Shown: piece after piece, positions 7,843 through 17,296 of the stretch | Layout: every line of letters starts with the position of its first letter | Position numbering within the stretch: position 1 is the stretch's first letter | Origin: Stappia sp. | GTDB taxonomy: Bacteria; Pseudomonadota; Alphaproteobacteria; Rhizobiales; Stappiaceae | Reading direction: 5' to 3' | Assembly: GCF_040110915.1 (NCBI RefSeq) | Contig: NZ_CP157793.1 | Location: 1,128,939 to 1,192,938, forward strand | Length of the DNA stretch: 64,000 nt | The notes under the pieces: generated by a model | The model's database searches: none | Told to the model about the DNA's origin: nothing | Seen by the model: the letters and a program-made list of their open reading frames with translations, nothing else | Position numbers and translations under genes: made by a program

Positions 7843-9816
7843 TCAGAACGCCTGACTGAGGCCGATGTAGACGGCGAAGGCGGGGTCGTCCTTCTCGGGA
7901 TCGAGCGGCACCGCGACATCGAGGCGCAAGGGCCCGACCGGCGTGAAATAGCGCACCCCGGCGCCGACGCCGATCTTCACCCCGTTGTCGAAGTTGGGCA
8001 GGATCGCATCGTAGCTGTTGCCGGCATCGACGAAGCCGACCAGCCCGATGGTCTCGGTGGCCTTCATGCGCACCTCCGCCGAGGCCTCGACGAAGCTGCG
8101 CCCGCCGGTGACCTCGCCGGCCCGGCGCGGGCCGACATTGCGATAGGCATAGCCCCGGATCGAGCCGCCGCCGCCGGAGAAGAAGCGCCGCGCGGCCGGG
8201 ATCGAGCGCACCGACGGGGCGACGATGCTGCCCGCCGCCAGCCGACCGGCCAGCACGAAACGCTTGGCGTCGTCCAGCGCTTGATAGGCGGAGACCGACC
8301 CGCGCGTGAACAGCATCGCGTTGCCGCCCTTGATGTCATAGGCCGGTTCCACGAACAGCAGGGCGTTGAGCCCTTCGGTCGGGTTGAGCTTGTCGTCGCG
8401 GGTGTCGTAGGCGACCTCGCCGATCACCCCGGTCAGCAGATAGCGCTCCGAGCCGAAGGCGTCGGTCTCGCTGGCATATTGCACCTCGGCGCCGAGCTTC
8501 AGCGACAATTGTTCGCTGCGGTCGTAGACGACGAAGGCGTCGGCGGTGATGTTGCGGCTGCGATAGGCGTCGGGGATCTCCTGACGCGCCTCCAGACTGG
8601 TGAGGAAGCGGGTCTGGGGCCCGAAGGCGCCGGGCTTCTCGAAGGCGATGCGGGCCGCATACTCCAGATCCGACAGGCTGTTGTCGCCGATCCGTCCGAC
8701 CGAGCCTTCGAGGCTCAGCAATTCGCCGCGTCCGAACAGATTGCGCCGGCGCCAGTAGCTCTCCACGCCGAAGCCTTCCGAACTCGACCAGTTGGCGCCG
8801 ACGCCGATCACATTGCGCTTGCGTTCCGCCACCTCGATGGTGATCGGCAGACGTCCGTCGGCATCCACCGTCTCCGCCGGCACCAGAAGCACCGAGGAAA
8901 AGATGCCGAGATCGAGCAGGCGCGTGCGGGCGCGGTCGATCTCCGCCGGGGTATAGGGCGCGCCTTCCGGCAACCGGGCCTGCGCGACGATGAAATCGGG
9001 ATCGGTCACTTGCGCGCCCGACACGCTCACCGGGCCGAAGCGCGCCGCCTTGCCGGTTGCGACCGTCAGCCGGACATCGAGCGTATCGGTGTCGTGATCG
9101 GCGACGACCTCGCGCCGTTCGATGCTGGCGAAGGGATATCCGCGCGCCTTCAGATCGGCGACGATGCGCTCCTCCGCGCGCAGGATCCGGCCCGAACGCG
9201 CCACCTCGCCGGGCACCAGGCCGTACGTCGCGGCGGGCGCCGGCGCGGGGTCGCCCGTCAATTGAATGTCGCCGAAGGCGAAGCGCGGACCCGGCCGCAC
9301 CGCGATGTCGACCGGCACCGGGCGGGGGCCGGGCAGGGCGGTCGCATCGACGGCGTCCTCCAGCGACAGGCCGGCGACGCGGATCGCCACCGTTCCGGCA
9401 TAGTAGCCTTCCGCGTAGAGCTTGCCGACCAGGCGCTCGAAGTCGCTGAGCGCGCGCGCAACCAGACCCGCCTCGCCGGACGGCGGGCGGGCATCCTTGT
9501 CCAGGAGCTCGGAGACGCCGGCGAGCCCGGCCTCGAGCTCCGCGTCGGCCGGGCCCGTCATCGTCAGCGTCGCCGTATAGGCGACGGGATCGACCACCGC
9601 CTCCGTGGCGCTGTCCTCGCTGTCGTTGCCGACGAAGGGCAGCCAGTCGAAGAAACCGCTGGCCAGGGCGGGCACCGGTGTGAGGGCGGTGGACAGCGCA
9701 AGCACGAGCGCCAGCGTCGCGCCGCGTGCGGCGCGCGCGCGCAGGCCACCCGCCGCCGCGTCGCGGCAGGACGAATCGGCGCCATGCGTCTGGCAAGATC
9801 GCGCGGTGGCCCTCAT
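7843..9816 (-). CDS. tamA: TamA, BamA/Omp85-family outer-membrane assembly protein
   Basis: This Omp85-family outer-membrane beta-barrel is the partner of TamB. A signal sequence is visible (ATLALVLALSTALTPVPALA) followed by SGFFDWLPFVGN. POTRA-type domains cover roughly the next 300 residues (for example GPVSVSGAQVTDPDFI). The barrel follows, with the typical KRNVIGVGANWSSSEGFGVE entry, and the protein ends in a hydrophobic residue pattern finishing with Phe (VYIGLSQAF), as outer-membrane barrels do. The frame is open to 9891 (GTG) with another ATG at 9879. The ATG at 9816 is preferred because a Shine-Dalgarno-like AGGAGAG lies upstream, though its spacing is long. The start is therefore uncertain by up to 25 residues. 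Confidence 0.9.
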   Translation of the reverse strand: MRATARSCQTHGADSSCRDAAAGGLRARAARGATLALVLALSTALTPVPALASGFFDWLPFVGNDSEDSATEAVVDPVAYTATLTMTGPADAELEAGLAGVSELLDKDARPPSGEAGLVARALSDFERLVGKLYAEGYYAGTVAIRVAGLSLEDAVDATALPGPRPVPVDIAVRPGPRFAFGDIQLTGDPAPAPAATYGLVPGEVARSGRILRAEERIVADLKARGYPFASIERREVVADHDTDTLDVRLTVATGKAARFGPVSVSGAQVTDPDFIVAQARLPEGAPYTPAEIDRARTRLLDLGIFSSVLLVPAETVDADGRLPITIEVAERKRNVIGVGANWSSSEGFGVESYWRRRNLFGRGELLSLEGSVGRIGDNSLSDLEYAARIAFEKPGAFGPQTRFLTSLEARQEIPDAYRSRNITADAFVVYDRSEQLSLKLGAEVQYASETDAFGSERYLLTGVIGEVAYDTRDDKLNPTEGLNALLFVEPAYDIKGGNAMLFTRGSVSAYQALDDAKRFVLAGRLAAGSIVAPSVRSIPAARRFFSGGGGSIRGYAYRNVGPRRAGEVTGGRSFVEASAEVRMKATETIGLVGFVDAGNSYDAILPNFDNGVKIGVGAGVRYFTPVGPLRLDVAVPLDPEKDDPAFAVYIGLSQAF

Positions 9817-9891
9817 GTCGAGCGATGTCTCTCCTGCTTGCGGGCGCGGTTCCGGCGCCGGTTCATCCTCGTGGTCCATGCCTTCGGGCAC

Positions 9892-10316
9892 GCCCGCGGA
9901 CCATGCGGGCAGGCCGATGCGCGACCGCGGCGGCTAAGGTCACGCCTCACCGCCGGATCGCCCGTGCCGGACTGTCTCCAGCCGGAGTGTGGCGTGCGAA
10001 TGGTTGACCGCGTCTGAATCGGGTCGCCCCGATCCCCCGCGTCCGCAGTCCCGCGTCAGGATGCTTATGGCACGAAACTCCGCGCATGACGATTCGACTG
10101 CCGCAGATGCGAAGACCCCGTCGGATATGGGGAGTCCTCGCCTGACGGCTTGAATTTTATGATTTTCTTTAACTTATGCCGGCAAGGTTGTTGCATATCC
10201 ACAACACTTCGGCGTCATGGGAGGCCGAGCCCGTCTCGCGCTTGGACAGGGTCGGGCGCCGGTGCTAACTCATGATCGCTGAGCGCGAGGGTCGCGCCAA
10301 GGTTTCCGAGGGTTTC
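9892..10316. promoter_or_regulatory. Divergent promoter region between tamA and the capsule export gene
   Basis: No gene is seen here. The part at about 10150-10200 is markedly AT-rich compared with its surroundings and carries a TTGAAT box at 10150-10155 followed by AT-rich sequence with no clear -10 hexamer. A short inverted repeat GTTGT...ACAAC lies just after it. This is the likely promoter region for the capsule genes that start at 10317. The exact promoter cannot be assigned by eye. Confidence 0.4.
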
Positions 10317-11444
10317 ATGCGTTTTTTGGTGATTACATTTTGCAGTCTGGTTCTCGCGGCCTGCGCTGGCCTGCCGGGGCAGGGGCCAGCCGCAATCACC
10401 ATTTCCTCCGAAGACATCGAAGGGGACGCAGTTCGCAACAGCTATGCGCTGGTGACCGTCGATCGCGAGTCCATCTCGACCCTCCACGCCTATCGGCCGA
10501 AGCCGTTTTCCGCGCATTTTCGCAAGGTGTCCGCCGGTGGGCGGGCGACCCGGCTCGGCATCGGCGACCGGCTGATGGTCACCATCTGGGAAGCCGCGCC
10601 CGACGGTCTGTTCTCCACGACCGACGGCAAGCAGGTGACCGTGCCCGCGGTGGTGGACGAGGCCGGCTACATCTTCATTCCCTACGCGGGACGCGTGCGC
10701 GCGGCCGACCGGTCGGTCGAGAACCTGCGCGCCGCCATCGAGGAGCGCCTCAAGGGCAAGGCGATCGAGCCGCAGGTGCTCGTGATGGTCGAGGGCAACG
10801 AGAGCAGCGGCGTGGTCGTCGTCGGCGATGTCACCAAGCCGGGCCAATACACCATGTCGGTGCGCGGCATGCGTCTGCTGGAAGCGATCGCGCGGGCCGG
10901 CGGATCGCGCGAGGCGACCTATGAGACGGTCGTGACCCTGAAGCGCGGCGGCGCGTCGGGCGAGGCACGCCTCGTCGACCTGATCGAATATCCGGAAAAC
11001 AACATCTGGCTGACCCCGGGCGACAATGTGCTCGTCACGCACAAGCCGCGCACCTTCTCCGCCTTCGGGGCGGTGAAGGAGACCAAGCTGGTTCCCTTCA
11101 AGACGGAATCTGTCTCGCTCGCCGAAGGGTTGGCGCAGGTGGGCGGCCTGAAGGACTTCTTCGCCGATGCCGCCGGCATCTTCCTGTTCCGCTTCGAGGA
11201 CCGCGAGCTGGTGCGCAAGCTGAAGGGCGAGGTCGCGGACAAGTTCCACACCGCCCGCGTGCCCGTGGTTTACAAGCTCAACCTGCGTCAGGCCGAAGCC
11301 TTCTTCCTTGCCCGTTCCTTCGGGATGCGCGACAAGGATATCATCTACGTCGCGAACCATCCTACGGCGGAGTTCGGCAAGTTCCTGCAGATCATCGGTC
11401 CGCTCCTGTCGAACGTGAACACCGCCAACGCGCTCGTCGACTGA
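10317..11444 (+). CDS. Outer-membrane polysaccharide export lipoprotein (OPX, Wza/KpsD-like)
   Basis: This is the outer-membrane channel component for capsule export. The ATG at 10317 gives MRFLVITFCSLVLAACAG, a lipoprotein signal with lipobox LAAC, which supports this start over the upstream in-frame ATG at 10272. A polysaccharide-export (PES) domain covers about residues 70-150 (LGIGDRLMVTIWEAAPDG, then VDEAGYIFIPYAGRV), followed by SLBB-like segments (VVVVGDVTKPGQYTM; VPFKTESVSLAEGLAQVGGL). The length, about 375 residues, is normal for OPX proteins. It heads a same-strand block with the two KpsS-like and the KpsC-like genes. It should pair with the KpsE/KpsM/KpsT exporter encoded 26 kb away. 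Confidence 0.88.
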   Translation: MRFLVITFCSLVLAACAGLPGQGPAAITISSEDIEGDAVRNSYALVTVDRESISTLHAYRPKPFSAHFRKVSAGGRATRLGIGDRLMVTIWEAAPDGLFSTTDGKQVTVPAVVDEAGYIFIPYAGRVRAADRSVENLRAAIEERLKGKAIEPQVLVMVEGNESSGVVVVGDVTKPGQYTMSVRGMRLLEAIARAGGSREATYETVVTLKRGGASGEARLVDLIEYPENNIWLTPGDNVLVTHKPRTFSAFGAVKETKLVPFKTESVSLAEGLAQVGGLKDFFADAAGIFLFRFEDRELVRKLKGEVADKFHTARVPVVYKLNLRQAEAFFLARSFGMRDKDIIYVANHPTAEFGKFLQIIGPLLSNVNTANALVD

Positions 11445-11534
11445 CGCGGCGAGCGGTATCGCGCGGCCCGGCGCGCCGCTCCGCGCGGTGATGCGGGGTG
11501 CGCGTGCGGGGGCTCGAACAGGCGGTTGAAACCG

Positions 11535-12887
11535 ATGGGACAGGAGAACACGCGGCGAACCGTCCTGTTTCTGCAGGGCCCTCCCTCCGATTTCCCCAAG
11601 GTGGTCGCCAACGAGCTGGAGCGCCTCGGTCATCGGGCGCTGCGGATCAATCTCAGCCTCTCCGACCAGTTGCTCTGGAATGACCGGCGCTGCACCACCT
11701 ATCGGGGACGTCTGCGGGACTGGCCGACGTTTCTGGAGGACTTCGTGCGCCGGCACGGCGTCACCGACGTCGCCTACTACCAGGACCGGTTTCCCTATCA
11801 TTCCGCCGCGCTCGACGTCGCCCGCGCCAACGGGATTTGCGCGGTCGCCTATGAGAACGGCTACCTGCGCCCCGACTGGATCACCGCGGAGCGCGACGGC
11901 ATGTCCGCCCGCTCCCTGTTTCCCGTCGATACGGATGCCATTCGCGCCGCCGCGGCCGATCTGCCGCCGCTCGACATGACCATTCGCTACCGTCATCCCT
12001 TCTGGCTCGAAGCGACGCACGAGGTGGTGTTTCACGTCCTCAATGCGCTGGCGCTCCCGCTCTTTCCGTTTTTTTGCCAGGACAAGTACTACCATCCGTT
12101 CTTCGAGTATCTGGCGATGGTGCCCCGGCTGGTCATGTCGCGCCGCCGCGACCGGCTGGCCAAGATCCTGATCGACGACCTGATCGAGTCGCGCTGTCCG
12201 TATTTCGTCTTCCCGCTCCAACTGCAAAGCGACTATCAGCTGCGCTACAACGCGCCCTTCGAGCATGAGGCCGAGGCGCTCGATCAGGCGATCGCCTCCT
12301 TCGCCCGCCATGCCCATTCGGCGGCGCAATTCGTGGTCAAGGTGCACCCGATGGACCAGGGGATCGAGCCCTGGCGCCGGATCGTGCGTCAGCTCGCGCG
12401 CAAGCATCGGGTCAAGCGCCGGGTGCATTTCGTCGACGGGGGCAATCTCGTCACGCTGCTCAGACACGCCTCCGGCGCGCTGATGATCAATTCCACGACC
12501 GGCTTGCATGCCGTGCGGATCGGGTGTCCGGTGAAGATCCTGGGCATCGCGGTCTACGATCTGCCCGGGGTGACCTGTCAGTTGCCGCTCGAGCGGTTCT
12601 GGCGCGGGCCGCAGGCACCGGACCCGGAGGTCTATGAGGCCCTGCAGCGGCTGATGGGCCAGACGATCCAGATCCAGGGCAATTTCTACACCCGCGAGGG
12701 CAAGGCGGCGGCGGCGCGCACGCTGGCGGCCCGCATCGTCGAGGGGCGGGTGAATGCCCCGGCCGCGACCGTGGAGCCGGCGCCGCGCGGCGCGGCCGCG
12801 CGCGCGCTCGGCATTCCCATGTCATTCCGCGACGAATGGGCGGCGCGCGGCAGGGTCGGGCGGTGGTGGCGTGCCTGGCGCGGCTGA
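11535..12887 (+). CDS. KpsS-like capsule polysaccharide Kdo transferase, copy 1
   Basis: This protein of about 450 residues belongs to the KpsS/RkpJ family. In E. coli, KpsS adds the first beta-linked Kdo to lyso-phosphatidylglycerol in the cytoplasm, starting the poly-Kdo linker that anchors ABC-exported capsules. Family marks are the opening TVLFLQGPPSDF, the N-terminal DVAYYQDRFPYH and VAYENGYLRPDWIT blocks, YFVFPLQLQSDYQL near residue 215, FVVKVHPMDQGIEPW near 260, and a late INSTTGLHAVRIGCPVK block. The ATG at 11535 is preferred; an in-frame TTG lies at 11526. It is followed after 10 bp by a second related gene. The precise step each copy performs cannot be told from sequence. Confidence 0.82.
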   Translation: MGQENTRRTVLFLQGPPSDFPKVVANELERLGHRALRINLSLSDQLLWNDRRCTTYRGRLRDWPTFLEDFVRRHGVTDVAYYQDRFPYHSAALDVARANGICAVAYENGYLRPDWITAERDGMSARSLFPVDTDAIRAAAADLPPLDMTIRYRHPFWLEATHEVVFHVLNALALPLFPFFCQDKYYHPFFEYLAMVPRLVMSRRRDRLAKILIDDLIESRCPYFVFPLQLQSDYQLRYNAPFEHEAEALDQAIASFARHAHSAAQFVVKVHPMDQGIEPWRRIVRQLARKHRVKRRVHFVDGGNLVTLLRHASGALMINSTTGLHAVRIGCPVKILGIAVYDLPGVTCQLPLERFWRGPQAPDPEVYEALQRLMGQTIQIQGNFYTREGKAAAARTLAARIVEGRVNAPAATVEPAPRGAAARALGIPMSFRDEWAARGRVGRWWRAWRG

Positions 12888-12897
12888 GAGGGCGGCC

Positions 12898-14193
12898 ATG
12901 CCCTGCGCCGATGCGGGCCGCGCGCGCTCCTTCCTCTTCCTGCAGGGGCCGTTGTCGCCGCTCTACCGGCGTCTGGGTGCGCGCGTGCTCGCGGCCGGGC
13001 ACCGGGTGCGGCGTGTGAATTTCTGCGTCGGCGACTGGCTACACTGGCATGGAGAGGGAACAGAACTCTACCGCGGATCGCTCGCCGACTGGCCGCATCG
13101 CGTGGCTGCGCTTCTGGAGGAGGCCGGGGTGACCGACCTCGTCCTGCATGGCGACACGCGGCCCTATCATCGCCCGGCGGTGCTGGCGGCGGAGGCCCGG
13201 GGCGTGCGCGTGCATGTCACCGAACTGGGGGTGCTGCGGCCCGGCTTCATGACGCTGGAACGCGGAGGGCTGAACGTCCTCAGCCGCTTCCCCGACGATC
13301 CCGATGCGATCCGCCGGCTGGCGGCCGGCGCGCGCGACCGCGACCTCTCGCCGCGCCATCCCGGGTCCTTCGCGCTGGAGGCCTGGCAGGACGTGTCCTA
13401 CCACATCCCCAATCTGCTCCTGTCGTGGCTGACCCCGCGATACCGCCGGCACACGCCGCAATCGCCGCTGGTCGATTATGCCCTGTGGCTCCGGCGGCTG
13501 ATCGGCGCAAGCGCGCGCAAGCGGCAGGCCGAGCAGCTCCAGCAGACGATTCTGACCGATGAGGCGCCGTTTTTCGTGCTGCCGCTGCAGGTGGAAGGCG
13601 ACTATCAGGTCATCGCCCAGTCGCCCTTCGCGAGCGTGGTCGACGGACTGGAGACCATCGTGGCGTCCTTCGTGAGGGCCGCGCCGGCCGATGCCCGGCT
13701 GGTGGTCAAGACCCATCCGCTGGACAATGGCACGGTCGACTGGCGGCGCGCGGTGGCGCGGTTGGCGGGCGCCGATGCGTCGGCCGGGCGGATCGTGCTG
13801 CTTGACGGAGGGCGGCTTCCGGATCTGTTTACGCGGGCGCGCGGCGTGGCGACGATCACCTCCACCGCCGGACTGGAGGCGTTGCGCGCCGGCGTTCCGG
13901 TCAAGACCCTGGCGCCGACGCTGTTCGACCTGCCGGGGCTGACGCATCAGGGCGATCTGGACGGTTTCTGGCGCGCGCCGACGACGCCCGATCCCGCTCT
14001 CGTCACCGATCTGCTGCATGCCCTGCTGGCGACGAGCCAGCTTCGCGGGTCGATCCACAATCGCGCCGGGCTGGAGGAGGCGGTGGAGACGATCTCCGCG
14101 CGTCTGCTTGATCCGGATGCGCTGCCGGGCGAGGCGATCGTCGAGCCGCCGCCGCGACTTGCGCGGGCGCGGGCGCTCGGAGTGCCGCTATGA
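12898..14193 (+). CDS. KpsS-like capsule polysaccharide Kdo transferase, copy 2
   Basis: This 431-residue paralogue of the preceding gene is recognisably similar along its whole length. It opens with SFLFLQGPLSPLYRRLG, has VTELGVLRPGFMTLERGG matching copy 1, then PFFVLPLQVEGDYQV, LVVKTHPLDNGTVDW, and a late ITSTAGLEALRAGVPVKTL block. The ATG at 12898 follows a GAGAGGG Shine-Dalgarno-like stretch 10 bp after the previous stop. Its own stop overlaps the next start in an ATGA junction, so translation is coupled to the KpsC-like gene. Two adjacent KpsS-like copies are unusual; one may carry out a later Kdo addition or recognise another acceptor. Confidence 0.8.
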   Translation: MPCADAGRARSFLFLQGPLSPLYRRLGARVLAAGHRVRRVNFCVGDWLHWHGEGTELYRGSLADWPHRVAALLEEAGVTDLVLHGDTRPYHRPAVLAAEARGVRVHVTELGVLRPGFMTLERGGLNVLSRFPDDPDAIRRLAAGARDRDLSPRHPGSFALEAWQDVSYHIPNLLLSWLTPRYRRHTPQSPLVDYALWLRRLIGASARKRQAEQLQQTILTDEAPFFVLPLQVEGDYQVIAQSPFASVVDGLETIVASFVRAAPADARLVVKTHPLDNGTVDWRRAVARLAGADASAGRIVLLDGGRLPDLFTRARGVATITSTAGLEALRAGVPVKTLAPTLFDLPGLTHQGDLDGFWRAPTTPDPALVTDLLHALLATSQLRGSIHNRAGLEEAVETISARLLDPDALPGEAIVEPPPRLARARALGVPL

Positions 14194-15851
14194 GCCGCGC
14201 GCGCAAGCCCCGCATCTGGTGCCCGGACCCGGATCTCTCTCCGCACCGTGCCGCCCTCGCGGCGGCGCTCAAGGCGCGCATCCTTGCCGGTGCGACACCG
14301 CCCGCACGGCTCGACGGGGTGGTGATCGGCGCGGGCGCGCCTGCCGCCGGTCCGGCGCGGGAGATCGCCCGGGCGCGCGGCGTTCCGTTGACGCTGGCCG
14401 CCGGCGCGCCGCTCGAAGGCGACGGCCTGCATGCGTTCGCCGGCGCCACGCTGCTGCTGTGTCTCCCCATCGCTCCCGAGCACCTGCGCGCCGGCGCGTC
14501 CCTGATGGCGGCCGCGCGCGGGGCCTTCGACCATAGGGGCGCTCGGTCTCCGGTCGACTGGCTCCCGGACGCCGGCGATCCGATGCGCGCTGCGGTGGCG
14601 CGGGCGTTGATCGATCTCGTCGGACCGGACGGGGCGGACGCCGCGCTGCCGTCAGCCTTCACGCGTGCTGTCGTTCACCCGAGCCCTTATGACGCGGACG
14701 CGGCCCTTCCGGCGGGGCTGGCGAGCCTCGGACTGGCCGCCATGCGCCGTCACGCCGCGCTTGCCGCCCGGCCGGCCGTCTGTTTCGGCGCAAAATCCTG
14801 GAACCGCGCGGCCATCCGCGCCGCGTTCTCGACGCCGGAGCGGCCGCTGGACTTCGCCGCCGATGCCGAGGCGGCGATTGCCGCCGCGCGCCGCACCGGC
14901 GGGCGCGTGCTCGGCTGGGCGGCGGCGGTCGACGGGGATGCCGTCCGCCGCGCGACCGAGGCGAAGGTCGAGCTCTGGCGGATCGAGGACGGCTTCCTGC
15001 GCTCGGTCGGGCTCGGCGCGGGTCTCGCGCCCGGCGCGGCGCTCGCCTTCGACGACGAGGGGATCTATTTCGATGCAAGCGGGCCGAGCCGCATGGAGAC
15101 GCTCCTGCGCGGCCGTCGCCTCTCGGAGGTCGAACGGGCGCGTGCCCGCCTCCTGATCGCGCGGGTCCGCGCGGCGCGGGTGACGAAGTACAATGTCGGC
15201 GGGGGCAAGGATCTGCCGGAACTGCCGGCGGATCGCGAGATCGTGCTGGTGCCGGGGCAGGTCGGCGACGATGCCGGCGTGCGCCGGTCTCGCTCGGCCC
15301 TGATCGACTGCGCCGGCACCGAGAACGTCAATCTGGACCTGTTGCGGCTCGCGCGCACGCGCAACCCGGACGCCCATATTCTCTACAAGCCGCATCCGGA
15401 CGTCGAGGCGGGGCTGCGCAAGGGCGGTATCGACGCGCGCGCGCTTGAGGGGCTCGCCGACCGCGTTGTGACCGGACACGACATTCTCGACCTGCTGGAG
15501 ATCGTCGACCGCGTCGAGACCTTCTCCTCGCTGTCCGGCTTCGAAGCGCTGCTGCGCGGCGTGCCCGTGACCGTGCACGGCATGCCCTTCTACGCCGGAT
15601 GGGGGCTGACCCGCGACACCACGCCGAACCTCGCGCGCGGGGAAGAGCGCGAGACGCCGCTCGATCTCGAAACGCTCGCCCATGTCGCTTTCGTGGATTA
15701 CCCGGTCACCATCGATCCGGTCTCGCTGCACCCTTGCCCGCCGGAATTCCTGATCGACCGGCTGGTCGCGCGACGCGGGAGCCAGCGTCACCGGATGCTG
15801 CAGCGCCTGCGTCAGGAACTGTCCTGGCTCGGCCGCAAGCTGGGCCTGTAA
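14190..15851 (+). CDS. kpsC: KpsC-like capsule Kdo transferase with one intact catalytic module
   Basis: This protein has 553 residues, whereas full KpsC proteins have about 670 and contain two Kdo transferase modules that alternate linkages in the poly-Kdo linker. The second module is clear: WRIEDGFLRSVGLGAGL at 263-279, LVPGQVGDDAGVRRS at 353-367, YKPHPDVEAG at 399-408, then FSSLSGFEALLRGVPVTVHG and PFYAGWGL. The first 180 residues are Ala/Arg-rich and lack these signatures, so the N-terminal module looks shortened or strongly diverged. The start ATG overlaps the previous stop (ATGA). It is the last gene of the plus-strand block and converges on rkpG. Confidence 0.82.
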   Translation: MSRARKPRIWCPDPDLSPHRAALAAALKARILAGATPPARLDGVVIGAGAPAAGPAREIARARGVPLTLAAGAPLEGDGLHAFAGATLLLCLPIAPEHLRAGASLMAAARGAFDHRGARSPVDWLPDAGDPMRAAVARALIDLVGPDGADAALPSAFTRAVVHPSPYDADAALPAGLASLGLAAMRRHAALAARPAVCFGAKSWNRAAIRAAFSTPERPLDFAADAEAAIAAARRTGGRVLGWAAAVDGDAVRRATEAKVELWRIEDGFLRSVGLGAGLAPGAALAFDDEGIYFDASGPSRMETLLRGRRLSEVERARARLLIARVRAARVTKYNVGGGKDLPELPADREIVLVPGQVGDDAGVRRSRSALIDCAGTENVNLDLLRLARTRNPDAHILYKPHPDVEAGLRKGGIDARALEGLADRVVTGHDILDLLEIVDRVETFSSLSGFEALLRGVPVTVHGMPFYAGWGLTRDTTPNLARGEERETPLDLETLAHVAFVDYPVTIDPVSLHPCPPEFLIDRLVARRGSQRHRMLQRLRQELSWLGRKLGL

Positions 15852-15904
15852 AGGGCACAGAGAGAGCGAAAGGACGGGGAGGAAACGCCGGGCAGCCGGG
15901 CGGC

Positions 15905-17296
15905 TCAGCCCATTTGCCGGGCGCGCGCGACCAGCGTGCCGAACCCGGTGTTCTGCTCGCGCAGACGGGCCAGTTCCTCCGCCGTCGCGGCGACGGCCCG
16001 GTCGATCTGCTCGGCGCTGTGATCGCTGGTGATGAAGAAGCGCAGCCGGGCGGATTTTTCCGCGACCGCCGGAAAGACGATGGGCAGCGCGTTGATGCCG
16101 CGCGCCAGCAGCCGGTTGGACAGGGTCGCGGCGGCGATGGAATCGCCGACGATCACCGGCACCACGCTCAGACCCGCACTCGGTCCCGTGTCGAGCCCCG
16201 CCGCCCGGGCGGCGGTCAGGAACCGCCGGCCGTTTTCGGCAAGCCGTCGCACCCGGTCCGGCTCCCGCTCCATCAGCTCGATGGAGGCGATCGCGGCGGC
16301 GGCAAGCGCCGGCGACAGGCCGACCGAGAAGACGAAGCCCGGGGCGGTGGCGCGCAGATAGTCGCACAGCGCCTTCGACCCGGCGATATACCCGCCGCAG
16401 GACGAAAACGTCTTCGACAAGGTGCCCATCCACATCTCGACGCCGCGCGCATCGATGCCGAAATGTTCCGCGATGCCGCGTCCCGTCGCCCCCAGCACGC
16501 CGACGGAATGGGCCTCGTCGACCATCAGCCAGGCATCGAAGGTGGACTTGAGCGCGATCAGGCGCTTCAGGTCGGGGAAGTCCCCGTCCATGCTGTAGAT
16601 GCCCTCGACCGCGATCAGCACGTGGTTGAACTTGTGGCGGTGCTCGGCGAGCAGCGCCTCCAGCGTGTCCAGATCGCCGTGCGGAAAATTCATCCGCGCC
16701 GCGCCCGAGAGACGCGCGCCCTCGCTGATCGAATTGTGGACCAGCGAATCGCTGAGGATCAGATCCTCGCCCGCCATCAGATGGCCGATGGTCGTGACGT
16801 TGGTCGCATGGCCGCTGACCATCACCACCGCGTCCTCGGTGCCGTGCACGGCGGCGAGGCGGGCTTCCAGCTCACGGTGGATCGGGCGCTCGCCGGCGAC
16901 CACGCGGCTGGCCGAGGCGCTCGTGCCATATTGCGCGACCGCGCGGGTCACCGCCGCGTTGACCTCCGGATGGCCGTTCAGCCCGAGATAGTTGTAGGAG
17001 GCGAAATTGTCCGCCTGCGTGCCGTCCATCGTCGTGGTCGCGCCGGCGACGCCGTCATGCGGGCGAAAGAAGGGGTTGTCGAGGCCGATCATCTCGGCCG
17101 CCGCGCGGTGCATGCCGAGCTGGCGGAAGGCGGGGAGCTGCGAGAAATCGAAGGCCCTGGCGGTCGCCGCGGGTCCGCTCGTCACCGGGCGCTCGGGCGT
17201 GTCGGTCCGCCGCGCGGGCTTGCGGCTGGCGCGCAGATCGGCGACGAGCCGCTTGCGGCGATCCGCGCCGCCGCCATCCTTCGGACCCTGCGTCAC
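15905..17296 (-). CDS. rkpG: RkpG-like alpha-oxoamine synthase/acyltransferase (BioF-type, PLP-dependent)
   Basis: This fold-type I PLP enzyme (463 residues) of the 8-amino-7-oxononanoate synthase family would condense an acyl thioester with an amino acid. The PLP lysine is K295 in MWMGTLSKTFSSCGGY, and D260 in MVDEAHSVG would hold the pyridine nitrogen. An N-terminal extension of about 85 residues precedes the core (ASYNYLGLNGHPEV). In Sinorhizobium, RkpG acts with the RkpA synthase in making a lipid needed for K-antigen, and this gene overlaps the end of the rkpA-like gene in a GTGA junction, so the two are translationally coupled. The start is GTG at 17296. A role in releasing the RkpA chain is inferred. 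Confidence 0.82.
   Translation of the reverse strand: MTQGPKDGGGADRRKRLVADLRASRKPARRTDTPERPVTSGPAATARAFDFSQLPAFRQLGMHRAAAEMIGLDNPFFRPHDGVAGATTTMDGTQADNFASYNYLGLNGHPEVNAAVTRAVAQYGTSASASRVVAGERPIHRELEARLAAVHGTEDAVVMVSGHATNVTTIGHLMAGEDLILSDSLVHNSISEGARLSGAARMNFPHGDLDTLEALLAEHRHKFNHVLIAVEGIYSMDGDFPDLKRLIALKSTFDAWLMVDEAHSVGVLGATGRGIAEHFGIDARGVEMWMGTLSKTFSSCGGYIAGSKALCDYLRATAPGFVFSVGLSPALAAAAIASIELMEREPDRVRRLAENGRRFLTAARAAGLDTGPSAGLSVVPVIVGDSIAAATLSNRLLARGINALPIVFPAVAEKSARLRFFITSDHSAEQIDRAVAATAEELARLREQNTGFGTLVARARQMG

Noticed and set aside
10215..12509. 764-codon minus-strand frame opposite the capsule export genes
   Set aside because: The plus strand encodes the OPX and KpsS-like proteins with full motifs; the antisense translation has no protein-like features.
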